Shown piece by piece: positions 52,674 through 61,672 of a DNA stretch of 64,000 nt (position 1 is its first letter; every line of letters starts with the position of its first letter). Origin of the DNA: Alphaproteobacteria bacterium (GTDB taxonomy: Bacteria > Pseudomonadota > Alphaproteobacteria > UBA6615); contig JAJFIX010000006.1 in the NCBI GenBank assembly GCA_021774575.1, forward strand, positions 248,001 through 312,000, written 5' to 3'. The position numbers and the translations under genes are program-made. The notes under the pieces were generated by a model, which saw only the letters and a program-made list of their open reading frames with translations, searched no databases and was not told the DNA's origin.

Positions 52674-53843
52674 CTAATTTGCCAGCTTGGCTGCGATTTT
52701 GCTGGCAATAGAGGTATAGATGGCCGCTTGTGCCCCGTTAGGCGCGGACGCAACGACCGGATTGCCTTGGTCGCTGGTTTCTCTAATCGTAATGTCGAGG
52801 GGAATTTCCCCCAGAAAATCGCATGCCAGCCGATTGGCTTCTTTCGCCGCGCCGCCGGTGGCGAAAATATCCGACCGTTCGCCGCAATGGGGGCACGAAA
52901 AATGGCTCATATTTTCGATCATGCCGAGGATCGGAACATTGACCTTGCGAAACATATTGATAGCCTTGACGGCGTCGATCAGGGCTATGTCCTGGGGTGT
53001 GGAGACGATTACCGCCCCGGAGACGTTCACTCGTTGTGAAAGGGATAAGGCAACATCGCCGGTGCCTGGTGGCATATCGACGATAACGTAATCGAGCCCT
53101 TGGCGCCCGATACTGTGCCCCCATTGGACGTCGCGCATCATCTGCTCCAGCGCACCCATAACCATTGGTCCCCGCCAAATCATTGGCGTTTCCGGATCGA
53201 CCATGAAGCCGATCGACATAACTTCCAGCCCAAATTTTTCCATCGGTAGAATTTTTTTGCCGTCGGGGGATTGGGGTTGACCGGAAATTCCCATCATTCT
53301 GGGCAGTGAGGGGCCATAAATATCGGCGTCGAGGAGGCCGACTGAGTGGCCACGTTCTTTTAACGCCAGCGCAAGATTGACCGCTGTCGTTGATTTGCCG
53401 ACGCCGCCCTTGCCGCTGGCCACGGCTATGACATTATCGACACCGACCAGCATATCGGCGGCGCGCATATTCGGGTCCGGATGGCCGCCAACGCGCAGTC
53501 CGTCAGATTGCCCCTGCTTCGGGCCCTTATGCCCGGCAGCGCTTGTTTCTAGTGGCGCAGGTCGGTCGGGTCGGGTCGCAGTGAGTACAACGGTAACCTC
53601 GCTTACACCGGGAAGATCTTGGACAGCCTTTTGCGCTGCCCGTCGAACGGGCTCCATCGCTTCGACATCGTCCGCCGAATTGCCCGGAACTTCGATCGCA
53701 AATGCCACGGCGTTGGCTCGGATCACCGGCTTTGAGACCAAGCCCAGTGAGACAATATCCTTGCCGCTCGCTGGATCGATCACTGCAGTAAGGGCGGTGT
53801 TAACTGTACTCTCGTCAATTTGAGATGTTGGCGCAGACGACAT
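52674..53843 (-). CDS. mrp: Mrp/ApbC-family Fe-S cluster carrier ATPase
   Basis: This P-loop ATPase carries and transfers 4Fe-4S clusters. The 389-residue product has an N-terminal MIP18-like domain (1-90), an Ala/Gly-rich linker, then VIAVASGKGGVGKSTTAVNLA, LLDADIYGPSLPRMMG, VDMPPGTGDVALSL, and the bridging-cluster Cys pair in MSHFSCPHCGE. All are standard for Mrp/NBP35-type bacterial proteins. Confidence 0.96.
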   Translation of the reverse strand: MSSAPTSQIDESTVNTALTAVIDPASGKDIVSLGLVSKPVIRANAVAFAIEVPGNSADDVEAMEPVRRAAQKAVQDLPGVSEVTVVLTATRPDRPAPLETSAAGHKGPKQGQSDGLRVGGHPDPNMRAADMLVGVDNVIAVASGKGGVGKSTTAVNLALALKERGHSVGLLDADIYGPSLPRMMGISGQPQSPDGKKILPMEKFGLEVMSIGFMVDPETPMIWRGPMVMGALEQMMRDVQWGHSIGRQGLDYVIVDMPPGTGDVALSLSQRVNVSGAVIVSTPQDIALIDAVKAINMFRKVNVPILGMIENMSHFSCPHCGERSDIFATGGAAKEANRLACDFLGEIPLDITIRETSDQGNPVVASAPNGAQAAIYTSIASKIAAKLAN

Positions 53844-54044
53844 CGCTTTTCATGACTCCGTGTTGTTTGCTAGCTCAGATCAGTTTCATTCTGTCGGTGC
53901 CCTGAATGGTACATTGAATCATGTGCTGAAAACGCCAATATAGACACCGATGCGGCACGGCGATGTGATATAGACCCGATGATGGCGAATGGAAAGTGGG
54001 CGCAGCCCGACAATATGACGACTAGGACGAAAGGGATACTCCCA

Positions 54045-55184
54045 ATGGCTTCGAATAATCAAAACGGCGGCGGACCTTGGGGACAGCGTCCACGCGGCGG
54101 TGGTGGCGGCGGACCCTGGGGTCCCCGGCCGGGCGGTGGCGGCGGAGGAGGCGGCCCACAGCCGCCGAACGTCGAAGAAATGCTGCGCCGTGGCCAAGAG
54201 AAAATGAAAGGCATGCTGCCGGGCGGCGTTGGGGGCAAAATTCCAATTTTAATTGGATTGGGCGTCATAATTTTCCTCTGGCTGTTGACCGGGTTTTACC
54301 GGGTTGATCAGGCCGAAGAGGGCGTTGAAATGGTTTTCGGGAAATGGACCGGAACCACGACGGCTCCGGGGCTTCATTGGATGGTGCCATGGCCCATTGG
54401 CGAACGCGAAGTTCCCCTAGTAACGCGGTTGCGGCGCCTGGAAATGGGGTTCCAGAGTTCGAATGCGAACAATCGTGGCGGTAGCTCCCGCGATATTCGC
54501 GAAGAAAGCCTGATGCTGACCAGCGACCAAAATATTGTTGATCTCGATTTCGTTGTTTTGTGGAAAGTTAAAGACGCGGCGCAGTTTGTATTCGCCCTTC
54601 GTGATCCGGAACTCACGGTCAAAGCGGTCGCTGAAAGTGCAGTGCGTGAAGTGGTCGGCCAGACGGCGCTTGAGCCGCTGTTGACCAGCGGTCGCTCGGA
54701 AGTCGCACTCGGCACCCGTACGCTCATGCAGGAAATTCTCGATGAATATGCGATCGGCGTGGTGATCGAAGCCGTTGAGCTGCAGGATGTGAAGCCGCCG
54801 CCCGATGTTGCCGAGGCGTTCGAAGATGTTCAGCGGGCCCAGCAGGATAAAGAACAAAGGCAAAACCAAGCCGAGGCCTATCGCAACCAGGTGGTGCCGG
54901 TGGCGCGGGGTGATGCCTCGCGCATGATTGAGGCGGCAAATGCCTACAAAGAAGCGGTGATAAAAGAGGCAGAGGGTGAAGCCGAGCGGTTCATTGCTAT
55001 TTATGAAACCTATCGGGACGCCAAAGAGGTGACCCGGCGACGCCTCTATTTGGACACTATGCAGGACATATTGGGCAACGCCGAAGTTGTTATCATCGAC
55101 CAGAGTGGCGAAGCCGGTTCCCAAGGGGTGGTGCCTTATTTGCCGCTCAACGAGCTGCGCAGCAGCAGGTCAGGAGGCCAGTAA
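54045..55184 (+). CDS. hflK: FtsH protease modulator HflK
   Basis: HflK and HflC form a membrane complex that regulates FtsH. From ATG 54045 (AAGGGA upstream; the frame is open from 53979) the product is 379 residues: a Gly/Pro-rich cytosolic N-terminus (GPWGQRPRGGGGGGPWGPRP), one membrane helix IPILIGLGVIIFLWLLTGFY, then the SPFH/prohibitin domain (VDQAEEGVEMVFGKW, GLHWMVPWPI). Downstream hflC starts with a 1-bp overlap. It belongs to the hflK-hflC-DUF2065-deg cluster. Confidence 0.96.
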   Translation: MASNNQNGGGPWGQRPRGGGGGGPWGPRPGGGGGGGGPQPPNVEEMLRRGQEKMKGMLPGGVGGKIPILIGLGVIIFLWLLTGFYRVDQAEEGVEMVFGKWTGTTTAPGLHWMVPWPIGEREVPLVTRLRRLEMGFQSSNANNRGGSSRDIREESLMLTSDQNIVDLDFVVLWKVKDAAQFVFALRDPELTVKAVAESAVREVVGQTALEPLLTSGRSEVALGTRTLMQEILDEYAIGVVIEAVELQDVKPPPDVAEAFEDVQRAQQDKEQRQNQAEAYRNQVVPVARGDASRMIEAANAYKEAVIKEAEGEAERFIAIYETYRDAKEVTRRRLYLDTMQDILGNAEVVIIDQSGEAGSQGVVPYLPLNELRSSRSGGQ

Positions 55185-56050
55185 TGAACAGCGCAAAATT
55201 CGCCATTTTAGGCATCATTGTCGTGGTTCTAGGCATTATTGCCTCCCAGGCACTCTTTATCGTGCGCCAAACCGAACAGGTTTTGGTTCTGCAGTTCGGT
55301 GAAATACGGGCCGAAATATCTGAACCGGGGCTTAACGTGTTGATGCCTTTCGTCCAAAAAGTTGCCCATTACGAAAAACGCATGCTGAGCCTTGATCCGG
55401 CCCCTGAACTCGTGATCCTGAGCGATCAGAAACGCATTATCGTCGACGCGTTTATGAGATACCAAATTGTCGATCTTCGCATTTTCTATCAAGCGGTCCG
55501 GACCGAGGCCAATTTCAACGCTCAGTTCGGGCAAATCTTGAATGCGTCGGTCCGTGGCGTGGTCGGTGAACGCACCATGGCGGATCTTTTGTCTCCGACC
55601 CGCGATGAATTAATGGATCGTATTAAGACGGACGTTTCCACAGTGGCGCTCGAGGGTTTCGGCGTCGAGGTTACCGATGTGCGTATTGGCCGGTCCGAAT
55701 TGCCACCGGAAGTTTCGGCAAATGTGTTCGGTCGAATGCAATCTGAACGCGAGCGCGAGGCGTCTCTGTTGCGCGCCGAGGGAGAACAGGAAAGCTTGCG
55801 TATCCGGGCTGAAGCGGATCGTGAAAAAACGGTGATTTTGGCCGAAGCCCAGCGACAAGCGGCCATTCTGCAAGGTGAAGGTGACGCTTCCGTCAACCAA
55901 ATTCTCGGCGACGCCTATGGTCGGGATCGGGAGTTTTTTGATTTCCTGCGGAGCTTGGAGACCTATCGCGCGACATTTGGCGACGAAGGAACAACGATGG
56001 TGTTGTCACCCGATGGCGAGTTTTTCCGGTATTTCCGGTCGACGCAGTAA
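55184..56050 (+). CDS. hflC: FtsH protease modulator HflC
   Basis: The 288-residue partner of HflK has an N-terminal membrane helix (FAILGIIVVVLGIIASQALF) and the SPFH domain (VRQTEQVLVLQFGEIRAEI, GLNVLMPFVQKVAHYEKRML), then an Ala/Glu coiled-coil stretch. The ATG shares its A with the hflK TAA stop. It is full length. Confidence 0.96.
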   Translation: MNSAKFAILGIIVVVLGIIASQALFIVRQTEQVLVLQFGEIRAEISEPGLNVLMPFVQKVAHYEKRMLSLDPAPELVILSDQKRIIVDAFMRYQIVDLRIFYQAVRTEANFNAQFGQILNASVRGVVGERTMADLLSPTRDELMDRIKTDVSTVALEGFGVEVTDVRIGRSELPPEVSANVFGRMQSEREREASLLRAEGEQESLRIRAEADREKTVILAEAQRQAAILQGEGDASVNQILGDAYGRDREFFDFLRSLETYRATFGDEGTTMVLSPDGEFFRYFRSTQ

Positions 56051-56084
56051 GATTTGGCGGCAGCATCTGCATCGCGATTGATTC

Positions 56085-56276
56085 ATGTCGATTATGACTT
56101 TGCTGCTGCTGGGTCTAGCCTTCTGCCTAATCATTGAGGGGGTCGCATATGCGCTCTTCCCGCGCCAATTTCTTGCTATGTGGGAAGCTATGCGCGAAAT
56201 CGACCCTGATATGATTAGGATGCTGGGTATTGCCGCGTTTGCGGCGGGTGTGGCTATATTCTGGGCCGTTGCGTGA
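56085..56276 (+). CDS. DUF2065 small membrane protein
   Basis: This 63-residue protein with two hydrophobic segments (LLLLGLAFCLIIEGVAYALF and IRMLGIAAFAAGVAIFWAVA) around a short loop with RQFLAMWEAMRE matches DUF2065 (YjeT-like). It is commonly encoded after hflC. The function is unknown. Confidence 0.9.
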   Translation: MSIMTLLLLGLAFCLIIEGVAYALFPRQFLAMWEAMREIDPDMIRMLGIAAFAAGVAIFWAVA

Positions 56277-56495
56277 TTTTTGCTTGGGTAGGCAATATGG
56301 GAATGCTTGTTGTGGGCCCCGAAACTGTGCAGAATGTGCGGGGCGAGACCAGTGCACCGAATTTTTGGCGCAGGATGGTAATCTGGCGGTTGCGGCCGAT
56401 GAGGCCTGGAAACTGGCCCTAAGCTCGGCACAGAAACCTTGTTAGAGAAATTTAGAACGAGACAGTTTGTGGGCTCGTCCGCTAATTGGAGATTT

Positions 56496-57947
56496 ATGAA
56501 TATGCAGACCCAGGCGTGCCCGAATTTGGCGGCAAAATCCCATCATTTCTTCTTGGCCGCTGTTGCGCTCGCTGGCATCGCTATGGGCGCAACACCTGCA
56601 TTCGCCCAGGGCGAGGTGAGTTTGCCTGACCTCATTGAAAGATTACAGCCGAGCGTGGTCAATATCGATACGACGACCACTGTCCAGGGACGTCGAAACC
56701 TTCCCAACTTGCCCGAAGGGTCGCCGTTAGAGGACCTCATCCCGGAATTTGGTGACGGCGGACCGCGCAATTCCACTTCCGGCGGGTCCGGCTTTATTAT
56801 CGATGCCGATGGTTTTATCGTGACAAACAATCATGTCATTGAAAGCGCTGACGAAATCGAAGTTGTGTTGGCGGATAAGACCCGCATTTTGGCGACCGTT
56901 GTTGGGGTCGATGCGCGCACAGATATCGCGTTGCTCAAAATCGAATATGACAGTCCACTGCAGACAGTTCCGTGGGGCAACAGCCGCAGCGCACGCGTTG
57001 GTGAGCAGGTCGTGGCGATCGGCAACCCATTTGGCCTCGGTGGATCGGTGACGACCGGCATCATTTCCGCCTTGCAACGAAATATCAATAATGAGGCCCT
57101 GCAAAGCTTTATTCAGACCGACGCCGCGATTAATCCGGGAAATTCCGGCGGCCCCCTGTTCGACATGGAAGGCCGGGTCATCGGCGTCAACACGGCGATA
57201 TTCAGCCGGGGCGGCGGGTCCATCGGGCTTGGTTTTTCCATTCCCAGTGAGATCGCCCAGCGCGTGGTCGCACAGTTAAAGGAATTCGGGCGAGTTCGGC
57301 GCGGCTGGCTTGGGGTTCGTATCCAAGATGTGACCGAGGAAGTAGCCACAGAGTTCGGCCTGGACCGACCCCGAGGCGCCCTGATTTCCGGCGTTGAGCT
57401 CAATAGCCCGGCCGAAGAAGGCGAGATCGCCGCCGACGATATTATCCTGAGTTTTGACGGCCAACCGATTGACGAGCGCCCAGATTTACAGCGGGTCGTC
57501 GCCGTCACGGCAATCGGCCAGCCGGTGCAAGTCGAGGTGTGGCGCGACGGTGAACTTGTGGCCCTCAGCGTCACCGTTGGCGAGTTTCCAACCGAGGGCA
57601 TTCGCCAGGTCTCGACCGATAAAGGCATCCCAGAATTTGAAGGCGGTGGCGTTGCGGCGCTGGGCCTCGACGTCAGTCCAATCGACGACGATGCGCGTAA
57701 ACAGCTGGAGTTGGACACCGATATTGTCGGCCTGCTGGTCACCAATGTCGCGCCGGGAAGCACCGCGGCGGACAAAGGCATTCGAGCCGGAGACGTCATT
57801 TTAGAAGTCAATCAAGAACCCGTCGCCACCGCGGCCGAAGTCCAAGACTTGGTCGACAGCTCAAGAGAGTCCGGACGCCCCAGCGTGCTGATGATGGTCC
57901 TGCGCCCAACGGGCGAGCGCCGCTTCGTCATCGTGCCGATCGGCTAA
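56496..57947 (+). CDS. degP: Periplasmic Do-family serine protease (DegP/DegQ type)
   Basis: The 483-residue protein, from ATG 56496 (or 56502), has a signal peptide ending near TPAFAQ. The protease domain has H113 (NNHVI), D143 (TDIALLKI) and S217 (NPGNSGGPLF). Two PDZ domains follow (RRGWLGVRIQDV; NVAPGSTAADKGIRAGDVIL). It degrades and refolds damaged envelope proteins. It lies after hflKC, a common arrangement in alphaproteobacteria. Whether it is closer to DegP or DegQ cannot be decided by eye. Confidence 0.94.
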   Translation: MNMQTQACPNLAAKSHHFFLAAVALAGIAMGATPAFAQGEVSLPDLIERLQPSVVNIDTTTTVQGRRNLPNLPEGSPLEDLIPEFGDGGPRNSTSGGSGFIIDADGFIVTNNHVIESADEIEVVLADKTRILATVVGVDARTDIALLKIEYDSPLQTVPWGNSRSARVGEQVVAIGNPFGLGGSVTTGIISALQRNINNEALQSFIQTDAAINPGNSGGPLFDMEGRVIGVNTAIFSRGGGSIGLGFSIPSEIAQRVVAQLKEFGRVRRGWLGVRIQDVTEEVATEFGLDRPRGALISGVELNSPAEEGEIAADDIILSFDGQPIDERPDLQRVVAVTAIGQPVQVEVWRDGELVALSVTVGEFPTEGIRQVSTDKGIPEFEGGGVAALGLDVSPIDDDARKQLELDTDIVGLLVTNVAPGSTAADKGIRAGDVILEVNQEPVATAAEVQDLVDSSRESGRPSVLMMVLRPTGERRFVIVPIG

Positions 57948-58306
57948 TTCGGGGCGTCGTCGTGTGAAACCAGTATTGCCGCAAATATTGGCGCGTCCTG
58001 ACATCTCGCTGAATTCAGTTGCATTCAAACCGGGATGATTTGGCCAGCCGGGTCGAGTGTTTTTGGGCAGCAAAGCCGACGTATATGTCGATCAAATCCG
58101 CTCCAATCCACACGCAGGTGAAACAGTTTTCTAGGTTAGTGTTTCGCGGCCCATGTCCCAACCTCTAAGTAGCGTATGTGAAGCGGAGCGGCGACGAGGG
58201 CCTATAATTAGACGTGCAGAATATAAGTTAAACGAAACCAAGCCTCTGAACCCAAAGTTACAAAGCCGTCATCGATAGGTAGAATAATGGAATAGGATAT
58301 TCAGAT
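57948..58306. other. Intergenic gap after degP
   Basis: No gene is seen in these 359 bp. The gap holds one copy (58120-58148) of a 29-bp imperfect direct repeat whose other copy is at 58788-58816. Composition falls to lower G+C towards the GFA gene. Confidence 0.5.
58120..58148 (+). repeat. Direct repeat copy 1 flanking the GFA gene
   Basis: GAAACAGTTT-T-CTAG-GTT-AGT-G-TTTCGCG; 24 of 29 positions match the copy at 58788-58816. Confidence 0.6.
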
Positions 58307-58729
58307 ATGAACGTAAGCCCAGAAAAGCATAAAGCAGAATGCCATTGCGGGTCGGTTCAATTTGAAGTTCGGCTAACGGACGGGATGAACACGATACGTC
58401 GATGTTCATGTTCATATTGCAGAATGCGAGGAGCGGTTGCAGCATCTGCCCAGTTGGACGGGGTTGAGTTTATTAAGGGTGAAGGCCTGCTAACCGTTTA
58501 TCAGTTCAACACAAAAACAGCGAAACACTATTTCTGCTCTAAATGCGGAATTTACACGCATCACCAGCGTCGATCCAACCCAAACCAATTTGGGATTAAT
58601 GTCGCTTGCTTAGAAGGCGTTAGTCCGTTCGATTTTGCGGAAGTTGTTGTTAATGACGGCGTACATCACCCATCAGATATATCTTCGGGCCCACTGGTTG
58701 CTGGGTTTCTGCGATTTAGCGAAACGTAA
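58307..58729 (+). CDS. GFA family (glutathione-dependent formaldehyde-activating enzyme-like) protein
   Basis: The 140-residue product has the Mss4-like zinc-binding pattern: CHCGSVQFEV, RRCSCSYCRMRGA and HYFCSKCGIYTHHQRRSNP, with ~7 Cys. GFA proteins were named for glutathione-formaldehyde adduct formation, but most members have unknown activity. The gene has lower G+C and more AT-ending codons than its neighbours and is flanked by a 29-bp imperfect direct repeat, so recent acquisition is possible. Confidence 0.9.
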   Translation: MNVSPEKHKAECHCGSVQFEVRLTDGMNTIRRCSCSYCRMRGAVAASAQLDGVEFIKGEGLLTVYQFNTKTAKHYFCSKCGIYTHHQRRSNPNQFGINVACLEGVSPFDFAEVVVNDGVHHPSDISSGPLVAGFLRFSET

Positions 58730-58787
58730 ATTATCAAAATTTACACAACCCCATTTCGTCATAGCTGACATTCCAGGGCAAAACTCT

Positions 58788-58816
58788 GAAACAGTTTGCT
58801 AGTGAAGTATTTCGCG
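58788..58816 (+). repeat. Direct repeat copy 2 flanking the GFA gene
   Basis: GAAACAGTTT-G-CTAG-TGA-AGT-A-TTTCGCG; 24 of 29 positions match the copy at 58120-58148, 668 bp away. Confidence 0.6.
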
Positions 58817-58863
58817 AGTCGCGGTCAGGCTGTGTGTGTTTGCAACATTGGTTTGTACGAGCC

Positions 58864-58899
58864 TTGATTGTCCGTACAATTATAGGTACAATTGAGTAA
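58864..58899 (+). promoter_or_regulatory. Candidate brnTA promoter with repeated GTACAATT
   Basis: TTGATT (58864-58869), 17 bp, TACAAT (58887-58892). The start point would fall on or next to the brnT ATG (58899), so the message may be leaderless. GTACAATT occurs at 58874-58881 and 58886-58893, overlapping the -10, and could be the operator for BrnA autorepression. Confidence 0.5.
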
Positions 58900-59171
58900 T
58901 GGTACTTGAATGGAATGAGGTCAAGGGCGAGCAGAATCTGGCAAAACACGGCGTTGATTTTATCGATGCAGCCAAGATTTTCCGTGGCCCTATTCTGGAA
59001 GATATCGACAACCGGCGAGACTATGGCGAGGAGCGGCTTGTTGCCCTCGGTCGTCATGACGGTCAATATTTTGTTGTCGTTTACACTTGGCGCAGTGAGA
59101 ATCGCCGTTTAATCTCGGCGCGCAAGGCAGAAAAAAATGAGCGAAGAGCGTACGATCAAATATTCAACTGA
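58899..59171 (+). CDS. brnT: BrnT family toxin
   Basis: BrnT is a RelE-like ribonuclease toxin. The 90-residue product has the BrnT signature LEWNEVKGEQNLAKHGVDFIDAAKIF, then DYGEERLVALGRHDGQYFVVVYT and the C-terminal RLISARKAEKNERRAYD. It overlaps brnA by 35 bp. There is no good ribosome-binding site before the ATG. Confidence 0.94.
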   Translation: MVLEWNEVKGEQNLAKHGVDFIDAAKIFRGPILEDIDNRRDYGEERLVALGRHDGQYFVVVYTWRSENRRLISARKAEKNERRAYDQIFN

Positions 59172-59409
59172 CGACCTACCCGCGAAGGGCAGGACGCGCC
59201 GGAATGCGCCGGAAGGCCCGGAAGACCTTGGTCCCGATTTTTGGGCCAATGCTCGCATCGTCATGCCTGATGCGCCAAAAGAGCCTGTCACAATTCGTAT
59301 AGACGGGGACGTGTTGGCGTTTTTTAAGGAGCAGGGCAAGGGATATCAAACACGGATGAATGCGGTGTTGCGCTCCTATTACGAGGCGGCGCGTAAAACC
59401 GGGCATTAA
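59137..59409 (+). CDS. brnA: BrnA family antitoxin
   Basis: BrnA neutralises BrnT and usually represses its own operon through a ribbon-helix-helix domain. The 90-residue product has PEDLGPDFWANARIVMP and the C-terminal EPVTIRIDGDVLAFFKEQGKGYQTRMNAVLRSYYEAA, the RHH part. Its start lies within brnT, so the pair is translationally linked. Confidence 0.93.
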   Translation: MSEERTIKYSTDDLPAKGRTRRNAPEGPEDLGPDFWANARIVMPDAPKEPVTIRIDGDVLAFFKEQGKGYQTRMNAVLRSYYEAARKTGH

Positions 59410-59460
59410 GTCGATGATGTCCATTATGGGGACGTAGTCTGAGCGGCCATGCTCTAGGCT

Positions 59461-60138
59461 CTAACCGGAAGGTGGTATCGACCTGCGTACAACTCCAAAT
59501 ATCTTGACGAAGGCCGCCTCCAGCGCCGAATCCAACTCCTTTTCCGACACCGCAACCCCCAGGTCTGCGAGGCTGGTCACGCCGTAATTGCTGTCTTTTA
59601 TGCCGCAGGGCACGATGCCACTGAAAAAATCGAGTTCGGGGGCGCGGTTGATGGCAATACCGTGGAAGGTGATCCAGTGGCGAATGCGGACGCCGATGGC
59701 GGCGATTTTATCTTCGCGTCCGTTGCCCCGGTCGACCCAGATGCCGACCCTGCCGTCTCGCCGTTCGCCATGAACATCGAAGTGAGCCAATGTCTCGATG
59801 ATCCATTGTTCTAGGTCGGCGACATAGCGTCGGACATCGGGTCGGCGGGTGTTTAAGTCAAGCATGGCATAGGCGATCCGCTGGCCTGGGCCGTGATAGG
59901 TATATTGTCCGCCGCGGCCGCTGGAAAAAACGGGGAAACGGCCCGGGTCTATCAGGTCCGCGGGCTTGGCGCTGGTACCTGCGGTGTAAAGCGAGGGGTG
60001 TTCCAGCAGCCAGACGCATTCGCCCGCCGTTCCGGCGCGGATTGTCGCGACGCGGGCTTCCATAGCGGCGACCGCCGCCTCGTAGTCGACGGGGGCGGTG
60101 GAAATTTGCCATTCGACATCGTTCTTGACGATATTCAT
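59461..60138 (-). CDS. lipB: Octanoyltransferase LipB
   Basis: LipB moves octanoyl from ACP to lipoyl domains, the first step of lipoate synthesis. From ATG 60138 the product is 225 residues (frame open to 60204). It has the active-site and binding motifs [44 protein letters not shown] and [14 protein letters not shown] with the catalytic Cys and Lys. It is intact and divergent from mgtE. Confidence 0.96.
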   Translation of the reverse strand: MNIVKNDVEWQISTAPVDYEAAVAAMEARVATIRAGTAGECVWLLEHPSLYTAGTSAKPADLIDPGRFPVFSSGRGGQYTYHGPGQRIAYAMLDLNTRRPDVRRYVADLEQWIIETLAHFDVHGERRDGRVGIWVDRGNGREDKIAAIGVRIRHWITFHGIAINRAPELDFFSGIVPCGIKDSNYGVTSLADLGVAVSEKELDSALEAAFVKIFGVVRRSIPPSG

Positions 60139-60229
60139 GTCTGTTCCCAATTGCACTTGCGCGTGGGCTGAGTACACTGCGCCCGACACTTGGGCAAGGG
60201 GCAAACTCTAACTGGTGGACGCCGACAGT

Positions 60230-61657
60230 ATGGGCGACAAAGTTAAAATCAAAGAGGGTAATGCCAGCCGCGAAGCCAGCCGCGAAGCCAGCCGCGAAGA
60301 AGGTGGCGAGCAGCTTTTCGGCCTCGATCAAGATTTGGTACGCCGGGTTGACGACGCTCTTGAGGCCGGTGATTTTGCCTCCATTGTCGGCGATGTGGTC
60401 GCTTTGCATACCGCCGACCTGGCCGATCTTCTTGAGGCGTTGACCCAGGATGACCGGATGGCCCTGGTCGAACAGCTCGGCGAGCGCCTCGACCCCGAAG
60501 TGCTCGCCGACCTTGATGAGGTGGTGCGCGAGGGGGTTCTCGAACGGCTCGACAGTGGCGACATTGCGGCGGCAATTTCTGAGCTTGAAACCGACGATGC
60601 GGTCGAAGTCATCGAGGATATGGCCGATGCCGACCGAGCCGAGGTGCTCGAGCAATTATCGCCTTCGGACCGTGCCCTTGTGGAAGAGGCTTTTTCCTAT
60701 GGCGAGGATACCGCCGGGCGGATCATGCAGCGTGACGTGGTCACGGTGCCGGAAAATTGGACGGTCGGCGATACGATAGATTATATGCGCACTCGGGCGG
60801 CCCAACTGCCCAGGGATTTCTATGACATTTATGCCGTTGATCCGCGCCGCCATCCAGTTGGGGTTGTGCCCTTGTCACGGCTGATGCGCAATCAGCGCGA
60901 TATCGTTGTCGCCGATATTCTTGACCGGGATTTAAAGGAAATCCCAGCCGATACAGACCAAGAAGAGGTGGCCTTTTTGTTCCGCCAGTACGGACTTATT
61001 TCGGCCCCGGTGGTTGATGTCGACGGGCGCCTGGTTGGTATTATACCGGTTGTCGATGTGGTCGATGTCATCCACGAAGAGCATGAAGAAGATTTGATGC
61101 GCCTAGGTGGCGTCCGCGAGGATGATTTTTATCGCGCCGTTCTTTCGACCACCCGCGCCCGCTTTTCCTGGTTACTGGTAAATCTGGGAACCGCCCTGCT
61201 GGCCTCCCTGGTCATCGGGTTTTTTGACGCGGCGATTGAAAAAGTTGTCGCCCTGGCGGTCCTGATGCCGATTGTTGCCTCGATGGGCGGCAATGCTGGC
61301 ACCCAGACCCTGACTGTTGCCGTACGTGCCATTTCGATGCGTGAACTCAACCCGGCAAACGCCGCCCGGATCATCGGCAAAGAGGCATTGGTTGGCTCGA
61401 TTAACGGGTTTATTTTTGCTATCATCGCCGGTTTGGCAGCATGGGCCTGGTTCAACGATCCCGGTCTCGGCGGCGTCATAGCCGCCGCAATGACGATAAA
61501 CCTGCTCGTCGCCGGGTTCGCCGGGATCACCGTGCCGCTGGTTCTTAGCCGCATGGGGATTGACCCGGCAATCGGCTCAACGGTTATTTTGACGACGATC
61601 ACCGATGTGGTTGGCTTTCTGTCTTTCCTCGGATTGGGCGCACTTTTGTTATTCTAG
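60230..61657 (+). CDS. mgtE: Magnesium transporter MgtE
   Basis: MgtE is a Mg2+ channel gated by its cytosolic domains. From ATG 60230 (GTG 60215 is possible) the product is 475 residues: an N-domain of helical repeats (~25-140), two CBS domains (~140-270; VVTVPENWTVGDTIDYM, LISAPVVDVDGRLVGIIPVVDVVDVI), a linker helix, then five membrane helices with MPIVASMGGNAGTQTLTVAVRAI and NLLVAGFAGITVPLVL. The extreme N-terminus has an ASRE repeat from a 12-bp tandem repeat. Confidence 0.96.
   Translation: MGDKVKIKEGNASREASREASREEGGEQLFGLDQDLVRRVDDALEAGDFASIVGDVVALHTADLADLLEALTQDDRMALVEQLGERLDPEVLADLDEVVREGVLERLDSGDIAAAISELETDDAVEVIEDMADADRAEVLEQLSPSDRALVEEAFSYGEDTAGRIMQRDVVTVPENWTVGDTIDYMRTRAAQLPRDFYDIYAVDPRRHPVGVVPLSRLMRNQRDIVVADILDRDLKEIPADTDQEEVAFLFRQYGLISAPVVDVDGRLVGIIPVVDVVDVIHEEHEEDLMRLGGVREDDFYRAVLSTTRARFSWLLVNLGTALLASLVIGFFDAAIEKVVALAVLMPIVASMGGNAGTQTLTVAVRAISMRELNPANAARIIGKEALVGSINGFIFAIIAGLAAWAWFNDPGLGGVIAAAMTINLLVAGFAGITVPLVLSRMGIDPAIGSTVILTTITDVVGFLSFLGLGALLLF
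60263..60298 (+). repeat. 12-bp tandem repeat (x3) in mgtE 5' coding region
   Basis: GCCAGCCGCGAA is repeated three times exactly, coding ASRE x3 in a disordered N-terminal stretch. Confidence 0.9.
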
Positions 61658-61672
61658 TGTTATGCTGATTTT

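Noticed and set aside
58734-59066. 110-codon minus-strand frame across the brnT promoter
   Set aside because: It overlaps the well-supported brnT gene and promoter and has no family features.
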